Assembly (NCBI GenBank): GCA_013339765.2
Contig: CM023457.1
Location: forward strand, 73,086,717-73,150,716
Direction of reading: 5' to 3'
DNA: 64,000 nucleotides
Source of the DNA: Haemaphysalis longicornis
Taxonomy: Eukaryota; Arthropoda; Arachnida; Ixodida; Ixodidae
Part shown: positions 1 through 9,764 of the stretch, one piece after another
Layout of the letters: each line of letters opens with the position of its first letter
How positions within the stretch are numbered: position 1 is the first letter of the stretch
Notes under the pieces: model-generated
What the model was told of the DNA's origin: nothing
The model's database searches: none
What the model saw: only the letters and a program-made list of their open reading frames with translations
Translations under genes and position numbers: made by a program

Positions 1-681
1 CAGTACGGACATCTTGGTAGCACTCACTACGAGCCCCCCGCGAGGCCTAACTACCACGCGGTGCTCATCTTTCTTGGCGAAAGTGGGCATGCGAGCTGAC
101 TTTGCCATGTTGGCGTTCACTTTAGCAACGTATTGCGCTTTCTGTTCGCGCCTACGTTCTTCCTTCAATTTAGCGTTCGAAGCCGAGAGAGTCTTACTCG
201 GCTTACCTGCGGTTTGGATATCCCGCTGCGATTGGCTTCCCGCTTCCTGTCGTTTCTTCTCGCGTCGAGAGACCACTGCAGTCCAACCCGCGCACGAGTT
301 CGTTGGATCACAGTCACTGTTCACCGCGGTAACACACTGTCCGATGCCGGTGGCGGTTGGGAAACCGTCACCGATCATCGTCGAGCAGTCCTCACCGGTG
401 TCGAGTTGCAATCCCATCGGTTGTTCAGCGGCTTTCTTCTTCGCAGCGGTTAGGCCTAGCTGACCATGCCGTCTCTTGCGATCAGAATCCGCACTTATAT
501 CCGCAGCCGAGGTGTCCATGGCTTGGAATTCTTCGTATATTTGGTCGTTCTCGTCGTGCCGAAGCCCGGCGAGCTCAGGGGAGGCGTCCAAGGCCGCCCC
601 GGGTGCCGCGCCGACCGAGCACATGGTCGGAGCGCAGGTAGCCGTCGTTAGGCTTAGTGGGGCCGCGCCTGCTTCGCACAT
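1..681 (-). CDS. LINE ORF1 (gag-like), 5' part, runs off left edge
   Basis: Read on the minus strand from an ATG at 679-681, this frame stays open for all 227 codons to the window edge, so the stop lies outside. The product is hydrophilic and Lys/Arg/Glu-rich, with an acidic N-terminal third. Around residue 145 it has GWTAVVSRREKKRQ, and near its visible end RVVVRPRGGL. Motifs of this kind precede the RNA-binding part of ORF1 proteins in tick LINEs with an RNase H-type ORF2 (recalled from family knowledge, not searched). Its role would be nucleic-acid binding in the retrotransposition particle. The CCHC knuckles expected in the C-terminal half are not in the window. Every plus-strand ORF over this stretch is a shadow. 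The frame is undamaged here, which suggests a fairly young copy. Confidence 0.7.
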   Translation of the reverse strand, partial: MCEAGAAPLSLTTATCAPTMCSVGAAPGAALDASPELAGLRHDENDQIYEEFQAMDTSAADISADSDRKRRHGQLGLTAAKKKAAEQPMGLQLDTGEDCSTMIGDGFPTATGIGQCVTAVNSDCDPTNSCAGWTAVVSRREKKRQEAGSQSQRDIQTAGKPSKTLSASNAKLKEERRREQKAQYVAKVNANMAKSARMPTFAKKDEHRVVVRPRGGLVVSATKMSVL

Positions 682-1250
682 GAAAATCGCTCTAAAACTC
701 CCAAAATTTGGTGAAATGGCCCAAATTTGGTATCAACGTGGTCCACTCACCGAGCTGATCACTCACGTACCAAAATTAGTCCAGTAGGTGTCGATGGTCC
801 GCCGAAAATTAGCATTTCCTACGGAGCCGATGTGAAGCGTGACCGCTCGCTCCGCGCGCTCGCAGCGCCCCCTTATCAAGAGAGCCCGTCGCATTTCTCG
901 CACCACACATTTTAATGCAGTGTATCCTGAGCACGGAGCAAGATAAACAGGAGCGCCGACTTCGCTCTCTCCTGCGGGCTCTTAAAGTCCATCACTCGCG
1001 GAGCGCAATGTAGATGGCGCAGCGAATGGTCCGGCGGCTAAGCGGTCATCGTTCCCCGTGCGCCGGCGGGCGCGTTGGCGGAACGCATTCCGTCGGCTTT
1101 TGTCGTCTGCTTCAGCGACGGTAGTTTTGGGCACGGAGTGCTTTGGGCCTGCGTTGGCGCCGCTTCGCGTTCATTGCGCTCCTCCTTCGCACGGCTTGAT
1201 TAACTTGTTCGACAGCACCTTCTGGGTAAACCCGAACCCGAAGGAATTGA
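682..1250 (-). other. Probable 5' UTR/flank of the minus-strand LINE, no gene seen
   Basis: This stretch lies directly upstream of the ORF1 start and is fairly GC-rich. I see no convincing coding frame. It contains the module at 925-966 that recurs on the opposite strand near 2.65 kb. The boundary between LINE 5' UTR and older DNA cannot be placed. Confidence 0.35.
925..966 (+). repeat. Short promoter-like repeat module, copy 1
   Basis: The run CACGGAGCAAGATA followed by GGAGCGCCGACT recurs almost unchanged on the minus strand at about 2634-2680, where a full TATA box (GATATAAAG) sits in the middle. Here the TATA is altered to GATAAACAG. The two are probably copies of one LTR-like or promoter repeat in opposite orientation. 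Confidence 0.5.
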
Positions 1251-2329
1251 GTGGTCGTATGGCACGGCAAAGAAGCGTTAAGGATTGGTTTGCATGGCGG
1301 GAAAACAAAATGTAGAGCGCACATATGACATATGGCTGCTATACAAACACTACGTTTTGCGCAGTGCTTGCCGAAAATGTGACTCCGTTTTGTAAATTTG
1401 TGAGCACCAATTCGTCTGTGTTTTAGCAGGTTTTACAAAAGGCGAAAGGAGCAACCGGTTCTGATCACTAGCGATTATAAAAGTTGCCTCAGCTTTCTCG
1501 CCGTTCTCCAACTTACGTGCAAAACAGAGTGTGCCTAGAACACGGACCGGCACTCACACGCTCATCAGAAAATACCAGAAACGCGATAACATCACCCGCG
1601 ACTGCCCGCGACGTAGCAATCTGCTCAAGATCGAGGCCCTGACAGTGCGGTCTTTTCACAAGCCTTCATTTCGCGATATTTGAATTCGTCCGGACCCTAT
1701 ATCTCTGTGGTGATGACTGGCCAAAAGAAAAGGTTTGACGAGCCGGTTGTTTTGCTGGTCAGCCACTTAAAGAAAAAAAAAACGCCGGGAACCCCCGTAG
1801 GCCGAAAATTGCAGCCATACAAATCGCAGCATTTTATTTGGAGTCCACGGCGTTATCGACGAGATAACACGACCGTAGAGCGACAGTGAACATCGGGCGG
1901 TAAGTTGCGGTATGAGTTGCAATGAAGGTTGCGTTTGATATTCTTGGGTGCCTTATCAAGATGACAGTGTTTTTGTACACTTATTAAAACAGGACAGCCG
2001 TCCAATTCAGTCATTGGCACATAAATGTGTGTCTCATTGCCGTTTGCCGATGGAGACTCCGGGCGACCCTTGTAAGCATTGTTCGTGCGAAGAAGCGGCA
2101 TAAATAATTAAGCAGGGGGCCGGATAGCGGGCCAACAACAGAGGGTCATTTTGCGCTGCATCGATTTGTCGTAAGCAGAATCACGCTAGACTGGATGTTG
2201 TGGCGTTTCATATTACTCTTGCTTATTCTTTGGTGATATTAAAGTCGTCGTCGTTCAGTTGCGTCTTACATCTGCTGGGTTAGTACAATATTTTTAGCGT
2301 GTCTTCATAATGTGAGAATTAACGCCACC
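1251..2329. other. Unassigned, nothing recognised
   Basis: Mixed composition with only short open frames that lack family motifs. A run of ten A residues lies near 1770-1780. I see no repeat shared with the rest of the window. Confidence 0.5.
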
Positions 2330-3130
2330 TGATAGGGAATAAGCGATCGCCATGTATGCGGTGGCGTGCGATTATCTGCGCCGTTTATTCCGGCTGCGCA
2401 TGGGTGTTTAAATTCCGCGCGTGCAGTCATTCCTCCTGCATAGTACGACAGGCATACGACAGACGTCGTTGCGAAAGAAACGACGCCTCTGGGGAGAGCG
2501 AAGAAGGGAAGAGCCATGTACAGAGGCACAGCGACGAGAGGGAAAACGAAGGAGGAAGAGAGCAAAGGGAAAGCTGTGCGGCCGGCGGCGCGCGGACATT
2601 ATCAGCCCGAGCAAAAGAATTTTTCTGGGCCACAGTCGGCGCTCCTCTTTATATCTTGCTCCGTGATCCTGAGCATGCCCGCACCACTTCTAGAGGCGGA
2701 GCATCTCACGCTCGGGGCTGTGTCCCTCCCTCCCTTGTCCGCCGTCCGCACTCTACTGCGCATGCGCGTCTCTTCATCCCCGTCAGCGTTTGGGCTGACG
2801 TCAGCGCAGTCCACTACAAAAAGAAATAGTTAGGCGGCACCCGGTTTCGATGCCACGACTCTCGGGCCGCAACAGGAGGTACAGGTCCGCGCAGTAGTAA
2901 ACGGAGCACGGGGGTGGTGGCCCCTATATTTTGGAAAGTAGCGACACTCTCCTCCCTCCGGCCGTTTTCCTCCTCGGATTTCACTCTCGCACCGGCCGGC
3001 GCGCTGCACACGGCACGCTTTGCCGCCCTGCGCTCTCGAGATGCTGCGGTAGGGTCAGTGAGATCGCTTGTTGCTTCGGCGTTTTTACGTGTTATTATTA
3101 GAACTGTCGCATGCAGACGCCACAATGGCT
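2330..3130 (-). repeat. GC-rich LTR-like repeat (minus orientation)
   Basis: Read on the minus strand, this block has an upstream GC-rich segment, a CRE, an NRF1-type site and a TATA box. An AATAAA follows near 2390. That order resembles U3-R-U5 of an LTR. Pieces recur elsewhere: the segment at 2882-2927 is nearly repeated at 15741-15785, the segment at 2929-2955 resembles 5130-5160, and the TATA segment matches 925-966. I could not find paired TG...CA ends or a target duplication. It could equally be a composite non-autonomous element or a CpG-rich promoter captured by repeats. Confidence 0.45.
2640..2806 (-). promoter_or_regulatory. Promoter-like cluster: CRE, NRF1 site, TATA box
   Basis: On the minus strand the order is a perfect palindromic CRE (GCTGACGTCAGC, about 2794-2805), an NRF1-type palindrome (GCGCATGCGC, about 2758-2767), then GATATAAAG at about 2650-2658. 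A start site would be expected near 2620-2630. The motifs and their spacing are seen directly; promoter activity is inferred. No recognisable gene follows downstream on the minus strand, which fits a repeat-borne promoter. Confidence 0.5.
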
Positions 3131-3160
3131 ATGCAAGGGCCAGGCGATTGTAATGGACAC

Positions 3161-5127
3161 GTTTTAACCTCTTAACGAAGAAGTGGCGACGAGAAAAGCG
3201 ACGACAAACACAGAACACTGTTACTGTATTGCCAGGTACATTGCCACTGCGTTTGTTGCGTTTGTTATTTTTTCGCTCTAGCTAACATTTTATATACTGA
3301 ACCATGCCTAAAGTGCTCTTATTTACTATGAAGTTTATTAGCGAACAGTACATAATTAGGAATCCCTACCATACTGTATACCTTCAACAGCGTTTTGGTA
3401 CTTTTTTTATGTTTCTGTACCCACACCACTCTGTAATGCCCATTCGCCCATGACGGTAGTACCTATAAAAACAAATAAATACACGCTGATAAGAGCACTC
3501 TACAAAAACTCTTCATTTGTACTTCGTCTGTAATATAATGAGGATATCGTGCTGTTTCCCCAAAATACTGGACATATAAATACATTTTTCGAAGACATGC
3601 TCACGCGACGGAAAGGCACATACATTACATTTTAGGGTATATACATGCAGTTCAAGAAGGCAATCATAACAGAGCACGAACAAGAATGAACATATCTCAC
3701 TAACAAATTATACAAATTATGCCCAAAAAAACTTCACCGCACTGTCACCGAACCTCGGCAACAGCCTCACGCACGCCAACTCTTTTACTGCCGCATTTGC
3801 TACTTTTCATCGTAGTAACGTTTGCACCTTCATTCCTTACAAGTATTTCAACTCGAACCTTTAAGAACACACGCTAAATGTCTTCAAGGACCTTGCCGCA
3901 AGTATGTGCAAATTTCGCATCTTTTGTCGGGAGGTTTTCTTTGCTTTAGACGGCCGGTGGGAAAACAAAGGTGGGACGGCGTTTGGTTTTAGCTTTTTTT
4001 TATACTTCTGCAGTATAAATGTTTCGAATTGATCTTCAGTAAAATGGAGCTGGAAAACAATAATACGATTATTTGAAACTGTGGTATCACGAACACTTCT
4101 CAGGTATTGGTTTTAAAACATTCCGATTTGCAAAAAAGAAAAAAAAAACTGAATCATAGACTCAATGTCTTCCTGTTGTGATGTGGAGGTTCATATTTAC
4201 ACATGATCTCTAACCAGTACCTAACGAATTTGCAACTTGGATAGATATAGAAAATACAAATTTAACTACCGAAATATTGAAAAAATACGTGTTGCTGAAC
4301 ATGACTATAACATATTACAGTACGCGGCTTTTGTTTACTATCAAAAACAACTTCTTAACAGTATGTCTAAAACAAAATACAGCTGTAGAGCAATTTTTAA
4401 AGGCACGTGGGAAAAATTCTACCGAAATAGCGCATCGTTACAGACCAATAGAGAGGGGAAAATAAATGTACACATTTTTAATAAAGGTATGTTAAATCGG
4501 CATTAGAGTTGCAATCGATGGAGAGGGGCGCATTTTGCTGGACCTCACTTTGCGGACTCCCCTCCCGCTTCTCCGTAAAAAAGGGAAGCCCTGTTTCGCA
4601 AAAATTAAGAATAGCTGATGAAGTGATAGAGCGAGTTCACCCCATTTTGTCAACTCCTAGTGCCCGCGCGGAAATACTAAAAATTCTACCTTAGCTCGCA
4701 CACAGAAGTCCTTCTGGTAGGCGCAAAGTCTTTCCTTCGGATATTATTGTGCAGCCACTGCTTATTGCGCAGGATATCTCTTTTGCCACTCGGAATGGTA
4801 AACAGCGAGAATCATTTTTCACTTTTACTATTACACTTATAGGCGCAGCAGAACGGCATGGCGATTATGAGCAAGCCCGAAGAAGCGCGGGCGCTCTGAA
4901 AGTCGCCGTGGCCACAGGGCGGCAAATGGCGTCCGGCGGGAAAAATTAAATGCAAACAAGTTCGACACCCGCTTGGCGAGAGGCGGAGGAGATGCGCGGT
5001 GACGTTTCTTGACGTTTCCGCTCCCCGCACCCAATTGCGTCCCGCGGAAGCCCTGTCGTCTCCCCTCCTGAGAGGGTGTGCGAGGAGGGCAGTGGCTGGT
5101 AAGGGAAACGGCGGCAAAGATCCAAGA
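3161..5127. other. Unassigned, mostly AT-rich
   Basis: 3161-4500 is AT-rich with no coding signal I trust. 4500-5127 becomes more GC-rich. Its last part may belong to the dispersed repeat that starts by about 5128, because a GGGAAACGGCGG-like stretch near 5105 has a loose counterpart in the minus-strand block at 2.95 kb. No gene is recognised. Confidence 0.4.
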
Positions 5128-5810
5128 AAGTCGCTACTGGTCGCTACTTTCCCAAATAAAGGGGTTTTAGGCCGAACTGCATCGCTGCGCCGCCTGTGGG
5201 CGCCGACGGGAACCAAGGAGCGCCGGTCTAAGAGTGTGTTCGCACTGCCCCCGCCACCCTATCTGATATGTTTAATGACCGCTCTGCTGGCGTTTCATGG
5301 TGGGCAAGACGGTCTTCAAACGGCAGCGCTGTGCTATAGAGGGGCGCTGGTTGCAGTGTCGCTCGCAGGCATCAGCGGCGACTGAATCCTCCGCTGTTGA
5401 GCTGGACGAAGCTGCGCGCGCTCGGAAACGTGTCTTGTTGCGTGCTGTAAAGGGCGGCATAAAATTGTGGGCCGCTGCGGTTTTCCATAGCATGTCCTTG
5501 CAATACAATTTGTTGCACAACGACAGCAAAGTTGCCTTTGGCAATAAGGACGCACATTCACAGAAATTGTTGTTATTAAAAAAAAAAGAAGATCTCGCTT
5601 TCAACACTGTTTTTTTTTCTTTTAATTTTGGATTTCTCCGATGTTGCTGCTGCCAATCAGTTAAGGACTGTTCTGAAAAAAAGGAAAATACAAAATGCCT
5701 GTGCGATGGAAATTTTCTGTATTAAAGAATGCCGTAAAGAATAGATAGATCGCTGTCTTTTATTACAGCGGGTCTCACAGGGCGCGTATTTTTTTGTCGC
5801 GTTAAAAGCG
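5128..5810 (+). repeat. Dispersed repeat family X, copy A
   Basis: From GAACTGCATCGCTGCGCCGC (about 5175) through the segment ending TTTTGTCGCGTTAA (about 5808), this block matches the reverse complement of 15140-15740. Shared landmarks are the run around 5215-5260 encoding AAGAGTGTGTTCGCACTGCC and the segment ACAGCGGGTCTCA near 5765. The open frames inside (for example 5297-5725) are not conserved as frames between the copies, so I treat it as non-coding. The element type is unknown. Confidence 0.65.
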
Positions 5811-5890
5811 ACGTCGTTATTTTAAACGAGCACCCTTTATTAGTTACGAAAATGTTGCAGCTTTGAATTAAACCCTTTGACGCTGTTATG

Positions 5891-6105
5891 TTGATTGATG
5901 GATTGATTGATCGATTGATTGTGGGTGCTTAAAACGCTGACGCTACTCAGCCGATGATGCGCGTTTTAGTGGAGGGCTCCGGATTAATTTTGTTTACCTG
6001 GGGATATCTAAGGTACGGAGACAGGCGTTTTCGCTTCCCCCCCCCCCCCCTCATCAGAAAAGCGGCCGCCGCGGCCGGGAATCGAACCCGCTTGCGCCGT
6101 TAAGT
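5891..6105 (-). mobile_element. Ruka-like tRNA-derived SINE, 5' truncated
   Basis: In minus sense it has a B-box-like GGGTTCGATTCCC (about 6075-6088), then GCGGCCGCTTTTCTGATGA. The conserved body around AATTAATCCGGAGCCCTCC (about 5965-5985) follows, and it ends in an (AATC)n tail at 5891-5921. This layout matches the tick SINE called Ruka. The A box is missing, so the 5' end is lost. A 14-C homopolymer (6037-6050) interrupts the body. Confidence 0.75.
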
Positions 6106-6614
6106 CGGTGCAAGTTAAAGAAAACAGTAATTAGCTGATGCTTCAACACGCGCTGTTTAAAAAAATTCAGTGCTCCTCCACTCTGTAATAAAGGATGACC
6201 AGCGGAGCCGCGGTGCGTAATTCTTAGCGGATGATTGCCATATAAATTATTTCCCCATAGTTCCGGTAAAACTACTGTTACCGACACGAACTCGTGGCGG
6301 TGCAAAAAATAATGATCAAAAAATTTAAAAACAAAAATACTAGAAGAACCCTAAAAACTAAAAATTATAAAAAGGAAAATAAGGACCCGAAAATTAGTTA
6401 CGACAACGCGATGGTAGAGCGTACTAGAAGTTTTAGAGTGGCCCAACTGGCGGCCTCTCCAATTGTTCCGCCGGGTCGACTTCCACGCAGAAAATAAAAC
6501 CGGTGTAACGGCGCTGCTGTCCTCGACTACTGAACAGCCGCCGCTCCCCAGCACCAGGTCCCAGCTTGCGCGCGAAAAGATTTGCGTTGCTCGCTGCGGT
6601 GTTTTGTGCTTGCG
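6106..6614. other. Unassigned spacer between two SINEs
   Basis: Short A-rich open frames only, such as 6294-6497, with Lys/Asn-rich conceptual products typical of AT-rich non-coding DNA. No family is recognised. Confidence 0.4.
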
Positions 6615-6825
6615 CAGCTGATTTATTTTGGATTATGAGGTTTAACGCGTCTACGCTACACCGGCGATGAGGCAAGTGGTAGAGAAGGCCTCCGGGTTAA
6701 TTTTGACCACCTGGAATCTTTAACGCGTGTCGAAATCTCGGACACACAGGCTTTTTCGCTTTTCTCCTCCATCAAAAAAGCGGCCGCCGCGCCCAGGAAT
6801 CGGGCCCGCGCCTACCGTCAGCTGA
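6615..6825 (-). mobile_element. Ruka-like SINE, degenerate second minus-strand copy
   Basis: In minus sense it has the same order as the copy at 5.9 kb: a decayed B box (GGGCCCGATTCCTGG, about 6795-6808), GCGGCCGC plus a poly-T, then TTAAAGATTCCAGGTGGTCA and AACCCGGAGG. A partly lost AT-rich tail closes it. It is more diverged than the first copy. Confidence 0.65.
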
Positions 6826-6903
6826 TTTAGAAAGTAGACGCAGAACATTGTGACTCCGCTTGAGCAAACTTTAAACTAGTGCGAACAGACATAAAATTAT
6901 CGA

Positions 6904-6922
6904 CCCCCCCCCCCCCCCCCCC
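6904..6922 (+). repeat. Poly-C homopolymer, 19 nt
   Basis: Uninterrupted run of 19 C. Together with the 14-C run at 6037-6050 this is one of two long C tracts within 1 kb. Length may be affected by sequencing error. Confidence 0.9.
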
Positions 6923-7113
6923 AACGATACTTTCTCATTTTTTGCTGCGTATTCTGAAAACGTTGATATACCGTAATCTCTCGTATTCTCAAAGTCGTAA
7001 AATTAGCTGAAAATTTATTTCGAGATTAACTAGGAGTTTCGAGTTAAGTCAAATGCCGACAACTTGTGGCCAGGTTCCTCAAATAACAGCTAGTGCTGCT
7101 CACAAAAGCACTG

Positions 7114-7450
7114 TTACACAGGGGAACTTTCGTAATAAAGGAAAAATATTTCGCTGGAAAAAGAAACTTTTATTATTGCAGAAGAAAGAACTGTGTTGTG
7201 CGCACCAGATTCGCATTCGCAGCTGCATCGCAGAAAAGCGTACTCGAGCTTCTCAATGAATCGCATCAATTGTTGGTCGCAACCGCTACATTCTACCTTG
7301 TTACAAAGCAGACGCAGCACGTGTGTTGTTTCTTACGTTGTAGGCACTTCTGGAGGCTCCTCCTCGTTCGCATCATCAGCTACGTCATCTACAGCTATCT
7401 CAATGATGTACACGCCAGATAGCATTATGTTGACGGGGGCGCGTAGTCCA
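7114..7450 (-). pseudogene. Possible Tigger/pogo-type transposase C-terminal relic
   Basis: The minus-strand frame from about 7450 to 7114 gives an acidic stretch DDVADDANEEEPPEVPTT. One stop (7333-7335) follows, then a leucine-rich, charged segment with ECSGCDQQLMRFIEKLEYAF. An acidic linker followed by a short helical C-terminus is typical of CENP-B/Tigger-family transposases after the DDE domain. I cannot see the DDE residues or the N-terminal HTH here, so the name is tentative. Nothing identifiable lies between it and the SINE at 7.93 kb except AT-rich DNA. Confidence 0.35.
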
Positions 7451-7929
7451 CGTAAAATTGCACTTAATAACAGCGTTCGGCGCGTAGTGGGAACTAAGCA
7501 TTCGAACAGCGACCTTCTCAGCCGCCTGTAGCGGACCTTGCCTTGTGTCCTCTCTGCCAGTACTTCGAGATATCCGTGGTACTCCGAAAGAAACGTTTCG
7601 AGATAAAGTGGGCAAAGGCGTCGCGCCTATGGGAGGTAAATACGCGGTGAGAGAAAGTTTCGACTTAAGATATTTTGAGATAGCAGAGCTCGGGTTAACG
7701 AAGGCTTAATTTGACGGACAGGCACCAGGAATGTTTTTCCCTTCTCCTTCTTGACTCTGCGCATGAAGCAAAATCGGCGCGTCTGCAAAAAGTTGAATGT
7801 ATACGCTCTTATTTGGAACAAAAATACCAAGGCCCTTCTTCAGGGATACCCCTACCGTTGATGCTTGTACTGCCGTTAGTGGACTTTCTTATTTTATTAA
7901 ACTACTATGTAGCACGCACTTGGTAAGGA

Positions 7930-8096
7930 AGTGTCTACTTGGAGGCTACAAGCAAAAACGCCCATGCGGACGAGATTTGGGGGCACGTTAAAGATCCCCA
8001 GGTGGTCAAAATTAATCCGGAGCCCTCCACTACGGCGCTCCTCATCGCCTAAGTTGCCTCTGCGTGTAGAACCTTACAATCAATCAAATCAGGAAG
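7930..8096 (+). mobile_element. Ruka-like SINE, 5' truncated
   Basis: It starts inside the SINE body (CAAAAACGCCCATGCGG) and continues with GTTAAAGATCCCCAGGTGG, AATTAATCCGGAGCCCTCC and an (AATC)n tail at about 8077-8092. The tRNA-like head with both pol III boxes is absent. Confidence 0.8.
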
Positions 8097-8562
8097 TGTG
8101 TACGGAAAACGAAGTGCCAAGTCTGCAGGACCAGCTGCTGGTTCCTGCATGCCCGGGGAGGACGCTGCTGTGTTTACTACCTCTTGTAATTTTGGGCGAC
8201 TACTGAACCCTTGCGTGCATATTTCTCTAGGATATTTTTACCGGTTGCTTCAGCGACAAGGAGCTTCACCATGACAGCGTTATGGGTGTGCTGGCCCTTA
8301 TTCATAACAAACACCTTAACGGCGTTGTTTGCGACCAGCACAGTGAGACCTTGACCGCAAATATGGTTGGGTTCTGTATACGTTGTGACACGGATTCATT
8401 TGTATATAAAATGTTTAAACAAGTCCCGTGATTACATGTCAATGCGGGAGCAACACCTTAAACTAAGCCGTCGCTAATGACCGAGGACGAGTTCTGAAAA
8501 TGCGTTGGGCGAAAATGTCAATTTAAGTCTCCATGCTAGCGTTCCCAAACCTTTACCTATGT
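8097..8562. other. Flank upstream of the 2A LINE, nothing recognised
   Basis: No gene is seen. The last 40 bp (8523-8562) resemble a stretch at about 13385-13432, on the far side of the LINE that starts at 8563. Confidence 0.4.
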
Positions 8563-9764
8563 ACGGCACCGCATCCAGTATGCACGCGACTTACCCGCTG
8601 CTCTTGCAGGTTATGATATGCGCCACTTGCTCCTGGTGGACGGATTCCAGTCAGCTGATTCCCGTCGATCCACCTGTGCCTGTGCGTTCACCGATTTGCG
8701 ACGTTCCCCCGCCGAGATTGGACGCAACGCCATTTCGCAGCTGGCAACCCGGATGGATGACGACAGCGCTCAACACGACCGGCGCGGGGCATATAACTGA
8801 CCGACGCATCGTCCGCCTCGGGCACGGCACCGCATCCAGTATGCACGCGACTTACCCGCTGCTCTTGCAGGTTATGATATGCGCCACTTGCTCCTGGTGG
8901 ACGGATTCCAGTCAGCTGATTCCCGTCGATCCACCTGTGCCTGTGCGTTCACCGATTTGCGACGTTCCCCCGCCGAGATTGGACGCAACGCCATTTCGCA
9001 GCTGGCAACCCGGATGGATGACGACAGCGCTCAACACGACCGGCGCGGGGCATATAACTGACCGACGCATCGTCCGCCTCGGGCACGGCACCGCATCCAG
9101 TATGCACGCGACTTACCCGCTGCTCTTGCAGGTTAGTTACCTCCGCGGTACTTCATGCTTTAGTAGTAGTAGTCGCTGTGTGATAGCGGTGTCGTGCCCA
9201 ACTGAGTGGATTGAAGTGCTGAAGCGATCCTTGGCGCCTTGTCATTCCTTGTGTTCGCGTTTATTCAGTTTGCTACTCATGCTTTCTGGTGATGTTGAGT
9301 CAAATCCGGGGCCAAAGACGACAAGGTCGGGGGCTGAATCATCACAAACACTCGTTTCAGCGCTTGAAGCAATTCAAGCGCTAGAGACGACTCAGGCAGT
9401 TCTGTTGGCTGACCTAAAAATTCTTAAAGAAAAACAAGCAGCCTCCGACATCACTATTGATAACTTGACAGCAAAGCTTGCAGCATTAGAATCAAGCATA
9501 GGTACGAATATTGTGCCCGAGACGAACGTGCCCAACACTGCCTTATGCGACTTGACAACGAAGGTAGCGGCGTTGGAGTCAAGCATCGCCTCGAGAAGTG
9601 CAGCTGAGCCAGGCAACGCAGTAGCTCCCTCGAGCGACATTTCACAACAACTTGCAGCCATTACGTCCAGGTGTGAGGACGCCGAAAATAGACTCCGGAG
9701 ATCAAATCTTTTGTTCTTTGGGATTGAAGACGACCAAAAAGAAAAGTGGCAGCATCTGAACTAA
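8505..9764 (+). CDS. LINE ORF1, open through the monomers; true start uncertain
   Basis: The 420-codon frame is open from upstream of the monomers, because 261 is a multiple of three and the frame has no stop. The likely authentic N-terminus lies after the monomers (from about 9136). It has a hydrophobic segment (SRLFSLLLMLS) leading straight into a 2A motif. After the 2A come a Ser/Thr-rich linker and a coiled coil (about residues 285-385, with repeats such as LTAKLAALESSI and LTTKVAALESSI). RRSNLLFFGIED is the typical entry to the RNA-binding domain of this ORF1 class. A frameshift near 9745 ends the frame at 9762-9764. The protein would bind element RNA in the cytoplasm; the leader could act as a signal peptide-like 2A, as known for some 2As. 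Confidence 0.7.
   Translation: MGENVNLSLHASVPKPLPMYGTASSMHATYPLLLQVMICATCSWWTDSSQLIPVDPPVPVRSPICDVPPPRLDATPFRSWQPGWMTTALNTTGAGHITDRRIVRLGHGTASSMHATYPLLLQVMICATCSWWTDSSQLIPVDPPVPVRSPICDVPPPRLDATPFRSWQPGWMTTALNTTGAGHITDRRIVRLGHGTASSMHATYPLLLQVSYLRGTSCFSSSSRCVIAVSCPTEWIEVLKRSLAPCHSLCSRLFSLLLMLSGDVESNPGPKTTRSGAESSQTLVSALEAIQALETTQAVLLADLKILKEKQAASDITIDNLTAKLAALESSIGTNIVPETNVPNTALCDLTTKVAALESSIASRSAAEPGNAVAPSSDISQQLAAITSRCEDAENRLRRSNLLFFGIEDDQKEKWQHLN
8563..9135 (+). repeat. 261-bp 5' monomers: 2 full plus 51-bp partial copy
   Basis: Units start at 8563, 8824 and 9085, all beginning ACGGCACCGCATCCAG. The two full units look identical by eye: both reading frames I compared give the same peptides. 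The third stops after CTCTTGCAGGTTA at 9135 and continues into ORF1 leader sequence. Each full unit ends with GGGGCATATAACTGACCGACG, a TATA-like box followed by a plausible start region. Tandem 5' promoter monomers are known from rodent L1; a similar promoter role here is inference. Confidence 0.9.
9255..9314 (+). other. 2A ribosome-skipping motif in ORF1
   Basis: Codons 9288-9314 read GDVESNPGP, an exact match to the D(V/I)ExNPGP consensus, preceded by the hydrophobic RLFSLLLMLS. In known 2As the ribosome omits the bond between the final Gly (9309-9311) and Pro (9312-9314), releasing the upstream peptide and continuing translation. 2As in ORF1 of APE-type LINEs are known from trypanosomes and several marine invertebrates. 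Activity in this element is inferred from sequence only. Confidence 0.85.
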
